A stretch of DNA of 59,578 bases from Pontibacillus halophilus JSM 076056 = DSM 19796 (GTDB lineage Bacteria > Bacillota > Bacilli > Bacillales > BH030062): the NCBI RefSeq assembly GCF_000425205.1, contig NZ_AULI01000017.1, positions 1 through 59,578 on the forward strand, in the 5' to 3' direction. A model generated the notes under the pieces. That model did no database searches, was not told where the DNA came from, and saw nothing but the letters and a program-made list of their open reading frames with translations. Each line of letters starts with the position of its first letter. Position 1 is the first letter of the stretch. This document shows, piece by piece, positions 46,847 to 56,368 of the stretch. The position numbers and the translations under genes were made by a program.

Positions 46847-47236
46847 ATGGCTCGTAAAACAAACACTCGTAAACGTCGTGTGAAAAAGAATATTGACACG
46901 GGTATTGCTCATATCCGTTCAACATTCAACAACACGATTGTATCTATCACTGATGTTCAAGGTAACCTAATTAGCTGGAGCAGTGCAGGTGCGCTTGGTT
47001 TCAGAGGCTCTCGTAAGTCTACGCCATTCGCAGCGCAAATGGCTGCAGAGGCTGCTGCTAAGAATTCTATGGAACACGGCATGCGTGTTTTAGAGGTTAC
47101 AGTTAAAGGTCCTGGTGCTGGTCGTGAAGCTGCCATTCGTGCGTTGCAAGCTACTGGACTAGAAGTAACAGCAATTAGCGATGTTACACCAGTTCCTCAC
47201 AACGGTTGCCGCCCACCAAAACGTCGTCGCGTGTAA
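46847..47236 (+). CDS. rpsK: Ribosomal protein S11
   Basis: This 129-residue platform protein has [39 protein letters not shown] and the C-terminal [18 protein letters not shown]. It follows aaaggaggt, 25 bases after rpsM. Confidence 0.97.
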   Translation: MARKTNTRKRRVKKNIDTGIAHIRSTFNNTIVSITDVQGNLISWSSAGALGFRGSRKSTPFAAQMAAEAAAKNSMEHGMRVLEVTVKGPGAGREAAIRALQATGLEVTAISDVTPVPHNGCRPPKRRRV

Positions 47237-47299
47237 TTTACCTGTATAGAATTTGTCACCCTGTCTATAATGGGTTATGATAGCTAAATAGCTTCGAAA

Positions 47300-47400
47300 G
47301 AGACAATGAATTTAGGTAAAATTGAGTCTATAACAATAAGACTGCCTACCTGAGGAATTTCGGTTAGACATTTTCGTCTAACCGGGGTTTCGACGTTTTG
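47300..47400 (+). promoter_or_regulatory. rpoA leader with hairpin
   Basis: The 180-base rpsK-rpoA gap includes a strong hairpin cggttagac / gtctaaccg (about 47361-47383) not followed by a T-run. A TATAAT-like box at 47266 has no clear -35. The gap may hold a processing or regulatory element. Confidence 0.4.
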
Positions 47401-47416
47401 AAGGAGGGGTTAATTA

Positions 47417-48361
47417 ATGATCGAAATTGAAAAGCCAAAAATTGAAACGGTTGAGATCAGCGATGACGCTAAGTTCGGTAAAATCGTCGTCGAACCGCTT
47501 GAACGTGGGTATGGTACTACACTTGGAAACTCCTTGCGTCGTATCCTATTATCCTCACTACCTGGCGCTGCTGTAACATCCCTTCAAATTGATGGAGTTC
47601 TACACGAGTTCTCTACTGTTGATGGCGTTGTTGAAGACGTAACAACAATCATTCTTAACCTGAAGAAATTAGCTCTGAAGATTTATTCTGACGAAACTAA
47701 AACTCTTGAGGTAGATGTTCAAGGAGAAGGTACTGTTACAGCAGGTGATATTACGCATGATAGTGATGTGGAAATCTTAAACCCTGATCTTCACATCGCA
47801 ACACTTCAGAAGAACGCTAGTTTCCGCGCTAAAATTACAGCTGAACGTGGTCGCGGATACCGCCCAGCTGATGCAAACAAATCCGATGATATGCCAATTG
47901 GCGTCATCCCAGTTGACTCTATCTTCACACCTATCGAGCGTGTTACCTACCAAGTAGAGAACACTCGCGTAGGTCAAGTTACGAATTTTGATAAGCTAAC
48001 GTTAGATGTATGGACTGACGGTAGCATTCGACCAGAAGAAGCTGTTTCTTTAGGTGCTAAGATTTATATGGAGCACCTGAATATCTTTGTTGGACTGACT
48101 GATGAAGCGCAAAACGCTGAAATCATGGTAGAAAAAGAAGAAGATCAAAAAGAAAAAGTTCTTGAAATGACTATTGAAGAACTTGACTTATCTGTTCGCT
48201 CTTACAATTGCCTCAAGCGTGCTGGGATCAACACGGTTCAAGAACTAGCTCAGAAGTCTGAAGAAGACATGATGAAAGTTCGTAACCTTGGTCGCAAATC
48301 CCTTGAGGAAGTGAAGCACAAGCTTAACGAATTAGGCTTAGGTTTACGCAAAGACGATTAG
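47417..48361 (+). CDS. rpoA: RNA polymerase alpha subunit
   Basis: This 314-residue subunit dimerises to start RNA polymerase assembly. The N-terminal domain (about 1-228) contains [25 protein letters not shown]; a linker rich in E/K (about 230-244) precedes the C-terminal DNA- and activator-binding domain with [22 protein letters not shown] and [14 protein letters not shown]. It follows gaaggaggg. Confidence 0.98.
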   Translation: MIEIEKPKIETVEISDDAKFGKIVVEPLERGYGTTLGNSLRRILLSSLPGAAVTSLQIDGVLHEFSTVDGVVEDVTTIILNLKKLALKIYSDETKTLEVDVQGEGTVTAGDITHDSDVEILNPDLHIATLQKNASFRAKITAERGRGYRPADANKSDDMPIGVIPVDSIFTPIERVTYQVENTRVGQVTNFDKLTLDVWTDGSIRPEEAVSLGAKIYMEHLNIFVGLTDEAQNAEIMVEKEEDQKEKVLEMTIEELDLSVRSYNCLKRAGINTVQELAQKSEEDMMKVRNLGRKSLEEVKHKLNELGLGLRKDD

Positions 48362-48399
48362 ATATACAATCATGATACTCTGTAAGGGAGGGAATTGAC

Positions 48400-48759
48400 A
48401 TGGCTCGTAAGTTAGGTCGTACAACAGACAAGCGTATGGCTCTTCTTCGCAACCTTGCTACTGATCTTATCATTCACGAACGTATTGAAACGACAGAAGC
48501 AAAAGCGAAAGACCTTCGCTCCGTAGTTGAGAAAATGATTACGTTAGGCAAACGCGGTGATCTTCATGCTCGTCGCCAAGCTGAAGCGTTCCTATACAAA
48601 GCAAATGCTGATGAAGATGGAGAACAAACTGCACTTCAAAAGCTATTTGCAGATGTCGCTCCACGTTACGAAGACCGCCAAGGTGGCTACACTCGTATCC
48701 TAAAACTTGGTGAACGTAAAGGTGACGGTGCGAAAACAGTAATCATCGAACTTGTATAA
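48400..48759 (+). CDS. rplQ: Ribosomal protein L17
   Basis: This 119-residue protein is the last of the S10-spc-alpha run. It starts [19 protein letters not shown] and contains [15 protein letters not shown] and [18 protein letters not shown] terminator follows. Confidence 0.97.
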   Translation: MARKLGRTTDKRMALLRNLATDLIIHERIETTEAKAKDLRSVVEKMITLGKRGDLHARRQAEAFLYKANADEDGEQTALQKLFADVAPRYEDRQGGYTRILKLGERKGDGAKTVIIELV

Positions 48760-48768
48760 TGTAGAAAG

Positions 48769-48799
48769 AAAGGGCAGGAGGTTTTCCAGCCCTTTTTTT
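48769..48799 (+). terminator. Terminator after rplQ
   Basis: agggcaggagg pairs imperfectly with ttttccagccct and is followed by a run of seven T. It ends the ~15 kb S10-to-L17 transcript. Confidence 0.88.
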
Positions 48800-48850
48800 A
48801 TGCTTTCAGCCGCTCCGCTGGAAGGGTATGGCTGGTTGAGGAGGTAAGAA

Positions 48851-49675
48851 ATGAAGCAAAGTTATCTGAAGCTAGATCATGTTTCATTTAGATATAGAGA
48901 AGAGCAGCCGAACGTCCTAAAGAATGTAAACATCGAAATCTATCCAAATGAATGGGTAGCCATCATCGGTCACAATGGCTCTGGGAAGTCCACCATTGCG
49001 AAATTGATGAATGGACTGTTGTATCCGACTGAAGGGAACGTCGTAGTCGATGGGTTATCCATATCTGACGAGACCGTTTGGGAAATTCGTAAACGAGTCG
49101 GAATGGTATTTCAGAATCCTGATAACCAGTTTGTCGGTACAACTGTCAAGGATGACGTGGCGTTTGGGCTTGAGAATCAAGGTGTACCAAGAGATGAGAT
49201 GGTCAAACGGATACACGAAAGTCTATCCGCTGTTGACATGTTGGAATACGAAGAGCATGAACCTCACCGCCTGTCAGGTGGCCAGAAGCAGCGCGTTGCG
49301 ATTGCGAGCGTGTTAGCTGTACAGCCAGACGTTATTCTATTAGATGAGGCTACAGCAATGCTTGATCCTAAAGGAAGACGTTCCATTATGCATACGGTTC
49401 AAGAAGTACGAGAACAACGTGAAGCGTCTATTGTAACCATCACGCATGATCTTAATGAAGTTGCGATGGCAGACCGGGTTATTGTCATGAATAAAGGACA
49501 AGTATGGTTTGAGGGGACCCCTCGAGACGTATTCCAAAAACAAGACGGTCTCCGTGAGATAGGGTTAGATATCCCGTTCGTGGCGAAACTGACACAACAC
49601 CTTACTGAGCAAGGTGTAGAGGTTGAACGGCAGCCGTTGGACCATGAGGAGTTGATTCAGCAGCTATGGAAATAA
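48851..49675 (+). CDS. ecfA1: ECF transporter ATPase A1
   Basis: This 274-residue ABC ATPase of the energy-coupling factor module powers uptake of vitamins and metals by docking different S-components. It has Walker A GHNGSGKST (about 38-46), signature LSGGQKQR (about 141-148), Walker B VILLDEATAMLD and the switch histidine. DEAT in Walker B is usual for the A1 subunit. It overlaps ecfA2 by 10 bases. No S-component gene is nearby, as expected for the group II shared module. Confidence 0.95.
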   Translation: MKQSYLKLDHVSFRYREEQPNVLKNVNIEIYPNEWVAIIGHNGSGKSTIAKLMNGLLYPTEGNVVVDGLSISDETVWEIRKRVGMVFQNPDNQFVGTTVKDDVAFGLENQGVPRDEMVKRIHESLSAVDMLEYEEHEPHRLSGGQKQRVAIASVLAVQPDVILLDEATAMLDPKGRRSIMHTVQEVREQREASIVTITHDLNEVAMADRVIVMNKGQVWFEGTPRDVFQKQDGLREIGLDIPFVAKLTQHLTEQGVEVERQPLDHEELIQQLWK

Positions 49676-50535
49676 CGTTTAAACAAGTGGGCTATGTGTA
49701 TCAACCCAATACACCGTTTGAATATACAGCGCTGCAGAACTTGTCATTCACCATACCATCTGGTTCATTTGTGGCTGTTATTGGCCATACAGGTTCAGGG
49801 AAGTCGACAATGCTTCAGCATTTAAATGGACTCGTTACACCAACGAGTGGTTCTGTTTCAATTGGTGAATTTACGCTAGCCTCCAATACAAAGACAAAGA
49901 ACCTTAAAGCGTTGCGTGAACGTGTAGGTGTGGTCTTTCAATATCCTGAGCACCAACTATTCGAGGAAACCATCCAGAAAGATATTGCGTTTGGGCCTCA
50001 GAACTTCGGTGTGCCAGCTGAGGAGATTGAAAGACGAATCCAACATTCTATGGAAGCAGTAGGATTGTCAGAAGACATGAAAGACCGTTCTCCATTCGAA
50101 TTAAGTGGAGGGCAAATGAGACGAGTCGCAATTGCAGGTGTTCTAGCTATGGATCCAAGCGTACTTGTGTTGGATGAACCAACAGCTGGTCTTGACCCAC
50201 AAGGGCAACGTGAAGTGATGGACATGTTCTCAAGCTTGCACCATGAGAAGAAACTAACGACCGTTCTTGTTACACATAGCATGGAAGATGCGTTAAAATA
50301 CGCCGATTATGTGATTGCACTTGACCAAGGTTCGCTTTACATGCAAGGTACACCTGATGAAGTGTTTCAGCAGAAGGAGGCCCTAAATCGTGTGGGGCTC
50401 GATGTACCGGAGGTTTATGACTTTCTAGATGCTGTTAAGAAGCAACTAGGGTGGACAATCCCATATGAGAACCAAACCCTCGAGCAGCTGTCTCACCAGC
50501 TTGCAGAGAAGTATAAGGGAGGGGAGCGTTCATGA
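49666..50535 (+). CDS. ecfA2: ECF transporter ATPase A2
   Basis: This 289-residue ABC ATPase is the second motor of the ECF module. It has Walker A GHTGSGKST (about 41-49), signature ELSGGQMRR, Walker B VLVLDEPTAGLDP and the switch VTHS. It overlaps ecfA1 upstream and ecfT downstream by a few bases, consistent with stoichiometric production of the A1-A2-T complex. Confidence 0.95.
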   Translation: MEITFKQVGYVYQPNTPFEYTALQNLSFTIPSGSFVAVIGHTGSGKSTMLQHLNGLVTPTSGSVSIGEFTLASNTKTKNLKALRERVGVVFQYPEHQLFEETIQKDIAFGPQNFGVPAEEIERRIQHSMEAVGLSEDMKDRSPFELSGGQMRRVAIAGVLAMDPSVLVLDEPTAGLDPQGQREVMDMFSSLHHEKKLTTVLVTHSMEDALKYADYVIALDQGSLYMQGTPDEVFQQKEALNRVGLDVPEVYDFLDAVKKQLGWTIPYENQTLEQLSHQLAEKYKGGERS

Positions 50536-51329
50536 ACGGATCAATGGTCATTGGACAATATGTACCAGGAGACTCTATCGTCCACCGATTAGACCCTCGA
50601 GCGAAGCTTGCGACCATCTTCTTTTTCGTAATTGTTGTATTCTTCGCGAATTCTGTATGGAGTTATGGAATTTTAACGTTGTTTGCATTGGTAAGTGCGG
50701 GTGTAACACAGATTAGGCCTGGGTTTATTATCAAAGGCTTGAAGCCAGTATGGTTTTTAGTCGTCTTTACGTTTTTACTTCACTTATTTGTGACTCGTGA
50801 AGGGGAAGTCCTCTTTACTGTCTTATCCTTTCCCATTTATAAAGAAGCTGTGATACAAGGGTTAGCAATATCCCTACGGTTCTTCTTGCTTATATTGATT
50901 ACATCCTTGTTGACTTTAACGACAACTCCAATTGCCATAACAGATGCAATTGAAGAGCTGTTACACCCGCTTAAGAAGATTCGGTTCCCTGTACATGAGC
51001 TTGCACTCATGATGTCGATTTCCCTTCGTTTTATTCCAACGCTTATGCAAGAAACGGAGAAGATCTCGAAGGCACAAGCATCAAGAGGGGTAGACTTCCG
51101 TACTGGGCCGATTAAAGACCGTCTAAAGGCGATCATCCCGTTACTAGTCCCATTGTTTGTCAGTGCGTTCAAACGCGCTGAGGAGCTTGCTATGGCAATG
51201 GAGGCTCGTGGTTATCAAGGCGGTGAAGGTCGTACTAAGATCAGGGAACTAGTTTTTCAAAAAAGAGACTACGCAACCTTTCTTCTATTTGTTATTATGG
51301 TTGTTGGCGTTTTTGTAACAAGAAGCTGA
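50532..51329 (+). CDS. ecfT: ECF transporter transmembrane subunit T
   Basis: This 265-residue membrane protein has four or more hydrophobic segments (about 25-130 and 240-262) and two coupling-helix motifs ending in A-R/S-G (KAQASRGVDF and AMEARGYQGG, about 177-222), the signature that engages the two ATPases. It carries the DPRAKLATIFF start typical of CbiQ/EcfT. It overlaps ecfA2 by four bases. Confidence 0.95.
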   Translation: MNGSMVIGQYVPGDSIVHRLDPRAKLATIFFFVIVVFFANSVWSYGILTLFALVSAGVTQIRPGFIIKGLKPVWFLVVFTFLLHLFVTREGEVLFTVLSFPIYKEAVIQGLAISLRFFLLILITSLLTLTTTPIAITDAIEELLHPLKKIRFPVHELALMMSISLRFIPTLMQETEKISKAQASRGVDFRTGPIKDRLKAIIPLLVPLFVSAFKRAEELAMAMEARGYQGGEGRTKIRELVFQKRDYATFLLFVIMVVGVFVTRS

Positions 51330-51339
51330 GGTGGATAAG

Positions 51340-52104
51340 TTGGAACGAGTCATCTGTGTTATAAGCTATGATGGGACTCAGTTCTCTGGGTACCAAGTGC
51401 AGCCGAACGGTCGAACTGTCCAGGAAGATGTCGAGAACGCCTTGCAGAAGATGCACAAAGGTAAGTTTATTCGCATTACAGCCTCTGGTCGTACCGACGC
51501 GGGGGTTCATGCTAAGGGGCAGGTCATCCATTTCGACTCACCGCTTGTCATCCCTGAAGAAAACTGGAAGAAGGCGTTACAGACGTTGCTACCAAAAGAC
51601 ATACGAATTGTGGATGTTCAGAAGACTACGGAAGACTTTCATGCTCGCTATGGAACGAAACGAAAGGAATACCGATATCGCATTCTAAATTCGGTAGACC
51701 CAGATGTATTTAAACGAAATTACACGTTCCATGTCCCAGACAAGTTAGATCTTCAAGCGATGAACGAAGCATGTACGTATTTTGAGGGAACGCATGATTT
51801 TACGTCATTCAGTTCTGCCAAATCAGATGTGAAAGGCGACAAGGTTCGTACGATTTACGAGGCTTATTGTTATGTTGACGGAGATGAGATTATCTTCTCT
51901 GTAACAGGGAATGGGTTTCTTTATAATATGGTACGAATTCTCGTTGGCACGCTGCTTGAGGTAGGCAAGGGAAGGAAGACACCAGCTACCATCCAAGAAA
52001 TCTTTGAAATGAATGATCGCAGCCAAGCTGGCAAAACCGCGCCACCACAAGGTTTATATTTATGGGATGTTGACTATAATGAGAAACAACGCTCCCAGGT
52101 GTAA
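51340..52104 (+). CDS. truA: tRNA pseudouridine synthase A
   Basis: This 254-residue enzyme converts uridines 38-40 of tRNA anticodon stems to pseudouridine. The catalytic aspartate lies in ASGRTDAGVHA (about residues 48-58); FHARYGTKRKEYRYRI and GNGFLYNMVRILVGTLLEVG are conserved. TTG 51340 is chosen over the in-frame GTG 51331 because gaggtgg lies at proper distance before the TTG. It follows ecfT as in B. subtilis. Confidence 0.94.
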   Translation: MERVICVISYDGTQFSGYQVQPNGRTVQEDVENALQKMHKGKFIRITASGRTDAGVHAKGQVIHFDSPLVIPEENWKKALQTLLPKDIRIVDVQKTTEDFHARYGTKRKEYRYRILNSVDPDVFKRNYTFHVPDKLDLQAMNEACTYFEGTHDFTSFSSAKSDVKGDKVRTIYEAYCYVDGDEIIFSVTGNGFLYNMVRILVGTLLEVGKGRKTPATIQEIFEMNDRSQAGKTAPPQGLYLWDVDYNEKQRSQV

Positions 52105-52111
52105 CATTTTC

Positions 52112-52139
52112 TTGACAGAACTTGTGGGATTGTTATAAT
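52112..52139 (+). promoter_or_regulatory. rplM-rpsI promoter
   Basis: TTGACA at 52112-52117, a 16-base spacer and perfect TATAAT at 52134-52139 with an extended TGT. Confidence 0.92.
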
Positions 52140-52145
52140 ATGATT

Positions 52146-52250
52146 TATGGCATTTTATTTCTAATCCACATAGTTAGCCCCGGAAACTAATTATGTATTG
52201 CGAATAAAATTTACGTTTAGATTTTGTGAGAAAATCCATTCAGGAGGGAA
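52146..52250 (+). ncRNA. L13 leader
   Basis: The ~105-base leader before rplM matches the position and form of the Firmicute L13 leader: the hairpin acatagttag (about 52168-52177) with ctaattatgt (about 52187-52196) around ccccggaaa. It is thought to allow autoregulation of rplM-rpsI by L13. Confidence 0.75.
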
Positions 52251-52257
52251 ACCAACT

Positions 52258-52701
52258 ATGTCCATGCGCACAACTTTTATGGCAAACGAAAGCAACGTTG
52301 AACGCAAATGGTATGTTGTAGACGCTGAAGGCCAAACACTAGGTCGTCTTGCTACTGAAGTAGCAACAATCCTTCGCGGTAAAAACAAACCAACTTATAC
52401 TCCGCATATTGATACTGGTGATCACGTTATCATCATTAATGCGAGCAAGATCGAACTTACAGGTAAGAAACTTAACGACAAAATGTACTACTGGCACTCT
52501 AACCACCCAGGTGGTTTGAAATCTCGTCGTGCGATTGAAATGCGCGAGAAGCACTCTGACCAAATGCTAGAGCGTGCGGTTAAAGGTATGCTTCCTCACG
52601 GTAAACTAGGTCGTCAAATGGGCAAGAAGCTTCACGTATTCGCTGGAGCTGAGCACAACCACCAAGCACAAAAACCAGAAGTTTACGAACTTCGCGGCTA
52701 A
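52258..52701 (+). CDS. rplM: Ribosomal protein L13
   Basis: This 147-residue 50S protein contains [44 protein letters not shown] and [15 protein letters not shown] 52258 follows caggaggga; the frame is open upstream only through the leader. Two residues (MS) precede the usual MRTT start. Confidence 0.97.
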   Translation: MSMRTTFMANESNVERKWYVVDAEGQTLGRLATEVATILRGKNKPTYTPHIDTGDHVIIINASKIELTGKKLNDKMYYWHSNHPGGLKSRRAIEMREKHSDQMLERAVKGMLPHGKLGRQMGKKLHVFAGAEHNHQAQKPEVYELRG

Positions 52702-52722
52702 TTAATAAAGGAGGTAAACAAA

Positions 52723-53115
52723 GTGGCACAAGTACAATACAACGGTACAGGACGTCGTAAAACGTCTACAGCTCGTGTACGTCTAGTTCCTGGTACTGGT
52801 AAAGTAACAGTTAACAAAGTTGACGCTGAACAGTATTTCCCATATGAAACACTACGTGTGATTCTAAAGCAACCTTTAGCAATCACTGAAACTGAAGGTA
52901 ACTACGATGTACTAGTAAACGTACATGGTGGCGGCTTCACTGGTCAAGCTGGCGCGATTCGTCACGGTATCGCTCGCGCTCTTCTAGAAGCTGATCCTGA
53001 ATACCGCACTCCGCTTAAGCGTGCTGGTCTTCTAACACGTGATGCTCGTGCGAAAGAGCGTAAGAAATACGGTCTTAAGAAAGCACGTCGTGCACCACAG
53101 TTCTCTAAACGTTAA
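52723..53115 (+). CDS. rpsI: Ribosomal protein S9
   Basis: This 130-residue 30S protein has [17 protein letters not shown] at the start, [16 protein letters not shown] and a C-terminal tail [17 protein letters not shown], whose final arginine contacts P-site tRNA. The start is GTG 52723 after aaaggaggt, 22 bases after rplM. Confidence 0.97.
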   Translation: MAQVQYNGTGRRKTSTARVRLVPGTGKVTVNKVDAEQYFPYETLRVILKQPLAITETEGNYDVLVNVHGGGFTGQAGAIRHGIARALLEADPEYRTPLKRAGLLTRDARAKERKKYGLKKARRAPQFSKR

Positions 53116-53129
53116 GTTTGGATTACGAC

Positions 53130-53164
53130 AAACCCTTGGGTATTTTACCCGAGGGTTTTTTTTT
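53130..53164 (+). terminator. Terminator after rpsI
   Basis: aacccttgggta pairs with tacccgagggtt and is followed by a run of eight or more T. Confidence 0.93.
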
Positions 53165-53254
53165 ATGCAGAAAAAACGTTGGTAAAAGTGGAGTTCATCA
53201 CCTCGCATGGTTGGTCGCGACTATGAAACACTAAGCGACAAAGGAGGTGGGGGG

Positions 53255-53698
53255 ATGTCAGTCATATATTTAAATGAGAGAAGGCTGAACAATCAACTCC
53301 AATTTGAACGCAGTCTGTTAAAAGAACTTACCCTTGAAGAAGTACAACGAGATTCAGAAAAACGGTTTAAGCGCTATTTCCCCTCCTATACGGTATACAC
53401 ATCTGCTATACGAGAAGAAGCGATTGAACAAGCGATTGAAGCTTTTCTGCTCGGAGCAGAAGGATCAGAGAAAGTAGAAGAGGGCTTAGCTAATGAAGAG
53501 ATAACAAATGGCTATCTTCCTGAACTACGACGTCTGTCCTTCGAGTTCTTTGATTATATGGACTATTGGAATGAAGCAACAGGAGCGAATGTGTGGCATT
53601 TCAATCGAGCACGTGCCTCAGCAGAACAATTCTTCTTGTATTGGTTTCAGGTTGGTATTGAGAAAGGGATAAGAAGAAGAAAGTTGAAAATGAAATAA
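53255..53698 (+). CDS. ybaK: YbaK family protein (DUF2521), function unknown
   Basis: This 147-residue protein begins MSVIYLNERRLNNQLQFERSLL and is rich in charged residues and aromatic ones (VWHFNRARASAEQFFLYWF near the C-terminus). It has no signal peptide or membrane segment. Its position between rpsI and cwlD identifies the Bacillus ybaK family. ATG 53255 follows a strong aaaggaggtggggg; the frame is open further up but without support. No function is known to me. Confidence 0.82.
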   Translation: MSVIYLNERRLNNQLQFERSLLKELTLEEVQRDSEKRFKRYFPSYTVYTSAIREEAIEQAIEAFLLGAEGSEKVEEGLANEEITNGYLPELRRLSFEFFDYMDYWNEATGANVWHFNRARASAEQFFLYWFQVGIEKGIRRRKLKMK

Positions 53699-53704
53699 GG
53701 CTTG

Positions 53705-53733
53705 TCATAAATCTGAACCTCGTCCCATATATA
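53705..53733 (+). promoter_or_regulatory. Possible sporulation (sigma-E type) promoter of cwlD
   Basis: TCATAAA (53705-53711), 14 bases, CATATATA (53726-53733) resembles the sigma-E consensus. In B. subtilis cwlD is expressed in the sporulating cell. The match is partial. Confidence 0.45.
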
Positions 53734-53767
53734 AAAAGGAGTAGTGGAATATGGGGAGGTAACAAGG

Positions 53768-54490
53768 ATGAGGAAGCCTGTTAAAATAATCAGCTGGTTG
53801 CTTGGATTTGTCTTACTTATTGCTCTTCTGTCTTATCCTTTGCCTGTATACAATACATGGCAGACATGGTCGCTGCCATTAACCGGTAAGACCATTGTTT
53901 TGGACCCGGGTCATGGTGGTGTGGACGGGGGAGCGGTAGGTTCAGATGAGACGCTTGAGAAAGATATTGCTCTACAGGTTACGAAACAACTGAGAGATTA
54001 CCTTCAGCAGGCTGGTGCACTCGTCTATCTTACGCGAGAAGAAGACGTAGATTTAGCAGATAAAGAAGTGAAATCCCTCTCTTCTCGAAAGTCCCAAGAC
54101 ATTCGACGACGTGTGGAGTATATTAAGAAGAAAGATCCGGACTTGTATCTTTCGGTTCATCTAAATGCGTTACCATCTTCCAAGTGGTCAGGAGCACAAT
54201 CCTTTTTCTACCCATCGTCTACGCAGAACGAGCTGCTTGCCAAATCTATTCAACATGAAATTCGTAGAAATTTAGAGAATACAAATCGTGAAGCACTTGC
54301 GATTGATCACGTCTATTTACTGAAACATGCGCCTGCTACAGGAGCGCTTGTTGAGATTGGGTTTCTCTCAAATACCCATGAGCGTGATTTACTTAAGACA
54401 GAATCGTATCAGAAAAAGGTTGCGTTCTCGATTTATGAGGGCATTCTAAGTTACGTGGTCGATGATGAGAGAACTATCCCAGAAAATTAA
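53768..54490 (+). CDS. cwlD: CwlD, spore-cortex N-acetylmuramoyl-L-alanine amidase
   Basis: This 240-residue protein has a single N-terminal membrane/signal segment (about 5-25) and an amidase-3 domain: VLDPGHGGVDGGAVG with zinc His, ETLEKDIALQV with Glu, SVHLNAL with the second His, and ALVEIGFLSN with the catalytic Glu. With PdaA, CwlD makes the muramic-delta-lactam of spore cortex, needed for germination. ATG 53768 follows ggggaggtaac; an upstream in-frame ATG lacks a site. Confidence 0.94.
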   Translation: MRKPVKIISWLLGFVLLIALLSYPLPVYNTWQTWSLPLTGKTIVLDPGHGGVDGGAVGSDETLEKDIALQVTKQLRDYLQQAGALVYLTREEDVDLADKEVKSLSSRKSQDIRRRVEYIKKKDPDLYLSVHLNALPSSKWSGAQSFFYPSSTQNELLAKSIQHEIRRNLENTNREALAIDHVYLLKHAPATGALVEIGFLSNTHERDLLKTESYQKKVAFSIYEGILSYVVDDERTIPEN

Positions 54491-54577
54491 GAATCTTCAA
54501 GCGTTCTATTGCCAGCCCAACCAGTTATGTATGTTATACTGCATACAGACACAAAGATAAGGGTTGGTGATCGATAC

Positions 54578-55630
54578 ATGGTAACAAAGGAACAAGTCTT
54601 AGAACTACTTTATCCGTTAAAGGATCCATTTTTACATAGAACGTTTCAGGAACTTGATGCTATTGCCGAAGTGAAGGTGAAGGAAGAGAAAGACCATGTT
54701 AGTGTAAAGGTGTTAATTAGTCAGACGAATACAGGGGAACAAATGCAGCTTCAACAAGAAATTGTGAACATGCTTAAAGGGGCAGGTGTGGCCACAGTAG
54801 GGCTGCGATTTGACCAGCTACCTGAAGAAACCGTTCAACAGTTTCAAACGCAACAAGGACAAGGTAGTGACTCGTTATTAGACCGTGTAGAAGATACGAC
54901 TTTCATTGCGATTGCGTCTGGTAAAGGTGGGGTCGGCAAGTCGACGGCCACAGTAAATATTGCAACAGCACTTGCTCGCCTTGGGAAGCGAGTTGGAATT
55001 CTGGATGCGGATATATACGGATTTAGTGTACCGGACATGATGGGGATTGAAGAGCGTCCTGTTGTTCGCGGGGAGCGCATTATTCCAGTAGAACGCTTCG
55101 GGGTTAAGGTCATTTCTATGGGGTTCTTTGTGGAAGATAACTCCCCAATTATTTGGAGAGGGCCTATGCTTGGCAAGATGCTCACAAGCTTCTTCAAAGA
55201 GGTTGAGTGGGGAGACCTTGACTATCTCTTGCTAGATTTACCACCAGGTACTGGAGATGTTGCACTTGACCTTCATTCCATGCTCCCTTCTTGTAAGGAA
55301 ATTATCGTGACCACGCCTCATCCGACTGCTGCATTTGTAGCGGCTCGTGCAGGGCAAATGGCTATTAAAACAGAGCATGAAATTCTTGGGGTAGTCGAGA
55401 ACATGGCTTACTTTGAGAGCAAGGTGACAGGTGAGAAGGAATACGTATTCGGAAGAGGGGGAGCGGATAAGCTAGCTGAACAGTTACAAACCTCCGTTCT
55501 TGGACGTATTCCATTGCAACAACCATACGAAGAAGAAGATTTATTCGCACCAGGTGTCTACCAGGCTGATCATCCTACGGGAGTGGTGTTTAGAAATATC
55601 GCAGCGAAGGTGATTTCTGAGTTAGAATAA
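54578..55630 (+). CDS. salA: SalA/Mrp, P-loop ATPase of the Mrp/ApbC family
   Basis: This 350-residue protein has an N-terminal MIP18-like (DUF59) domain (about 5-85) and a deviant-Walker P-loop ATPase with ASGKGGVGKST (about 113-123), DADIYGFSVPDMMG and LLDLPPGTGD. Mrp proteins carry iron-sulfur clusters; the B. subtilis orthologue SalA is a regulator that controls scoC. Like SalA, this one lacks the C-terminal CxxC cluster motif of E. coli Mrp, so a regulatory role is plausible. ATG 54578 gives the family start MVTKEQVLELLYPL. It is convergent with gerD. Confidence 0.9.
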   Translation: MVTKEQVLELLYPLKDPFLHRTFQELDAIAEVKVKEEKDHVSVKVLISQTNTGEQMQLQQEIVNMLKGAGVATVGLRFDQLPEETVQQFQTQQGQGSDSLLDRVEDTTFIAIASGKGGVGKSTATVNIATALARLGKRVGILDADIYGFSVPDMMGIEERPVVRGERIIPVERFGVKVISMGFFVEDNSPIIWRGPMLGKMLTSFFKEVEWGDLDYLLLDLPPGTGDVALDLHSMLPSCKEIIVTTPHPTAAFVAARAGQMAIKTEHEILGVVENMAYFESKVTGEKEYVFGRGGADKLAEQLQTSVLGRIPLQQPYEEEDLFAPGVYQADHPTGVVFRNIAAKVISELE

Positions 55631-55633
55631 AGA

Positions 55634-55668
55634 GAAGCCCCGATTTCATATTGAAATCGGGGCTTTCT
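55634..55668 (+). terminator. Bidirectional terminator between salA and gerD
   Basis: aagccccgatttca pairs perfectly with tgaaatcggggctt; a T-rich tail lies on the plus side and an A-rich one on the minus-strand exit. It lies between convergent genes. Confidence 0.93.
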
Positions 55669-56334
55669 TTATGAACCGCCACTACTTCCTGAACCTTGAC
55701 CACCTGATCCACTTCCTGTAGAACCTTGGCCACTTTGACTTTCTTGACCAGATGAGCCATCTCCTCCGCCGCCAGAACTGCTACTCATTTCTTTAGCTGC
55801 TTGAAGGATGATGTTACTCATTTCTTCTTTGAACTTAGGTGTGTTCATCGTTTCAGTAATGGTTTTCTCCAGGTGTTCTCTAAATTTTTGGCTGGTTAAC
55901 ACTGACTGTGTCTGTTGTTCCATCTCTGGATTTTGCAGAATTTCAATCATGCTTTTCTGGTAAGAAGCATCACTCATTAAGTCTTTCATGATTTGTTTTT
56001 GTTGTTCCTGTATTGATTTTGCGAATTGATTTGAATTCTCTGGAGTCTTGAAGAACTCCTTCCAGAACTCTTTTCCTTTATCGGAGGTTACCGTTTCTTC
56101 CACGGCTTTTGTCACATCATCTGAATTCAATACGACTTGTTCTTTTAACTTCTCATCTGAAAGGACCTCGATGATGGCCTTTTTTCCATCATCTGTTTTC
56201 AGTATATCGACTACCATTTTCTTTGTAGTATCGTAACTGGATTGTTCACTGCCGGAAGAAGAATTTCCTCCGTTACAAGCGGATAAGAAGAATGCGATGG
56301 ATATGATTGAGATGAACTTCAGTGTCTTAAGCAC
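55669..56334 (-). CDS. gerD: GerD, spore germination lipoprotein
   Basis: This 221-residue lipoprotein has a signal peptide with lipobox LSAC (lipidated Cys about residue 20), a long helical region of amphipathic repeats (about 35-180) and a glycine/serine-rich tail of about 35 residues. In Bacillus spores GerD sits in the inner membrane and clusters germinant receptors. The low-complexity tail is longer than in B. subtilis GerD (185 residues). The GTG start follows aaaggagc. A sigma-G promoter lies upstream. Confidence 0.9.
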   Translation of the reverse strand: MLKTLKFISIISIAFFLSACNGGNSSSGSEQSSYDTTKKMVVDILKTDDGKKAIIEVLSDEKLKEQVVLNSDDVTKAVEETVTSDKGKEFWKEFFKTPENSNQFAKSIQEQQKQIMKDLMSDASYQKSMIEILQNPEMEQQTQSVLTSQKFREHLEKTITETMNTPKFKEEMSNIILQAAKEMSSSSGGGGDGSSGQESQSGQGSTGSGSGGQGSGSSGGS

Positions 56335-56368
56335 GATGTTCGCTCCTTTCTTCCTACGCTTTTACTGT

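Noticed and set aside
47253-47271. rpoA promoter TTGTCA / TATAAT
   Set aside because: The spacer is only seven bases, so the two boxes cannot form one promoter.
50465-50716. Overlapping open frame within ecfA2-ecfT in another plus frame
   Set aside because: It covers the junction of two clear ECF genes and has no recognisable sequence of its own.
53207-53254. Longer ybaK start at 53207
   Set aside because: The only ribosome-binding site (aaaggaggtggggg) lies directly before ATG 53255, which matches the family start.
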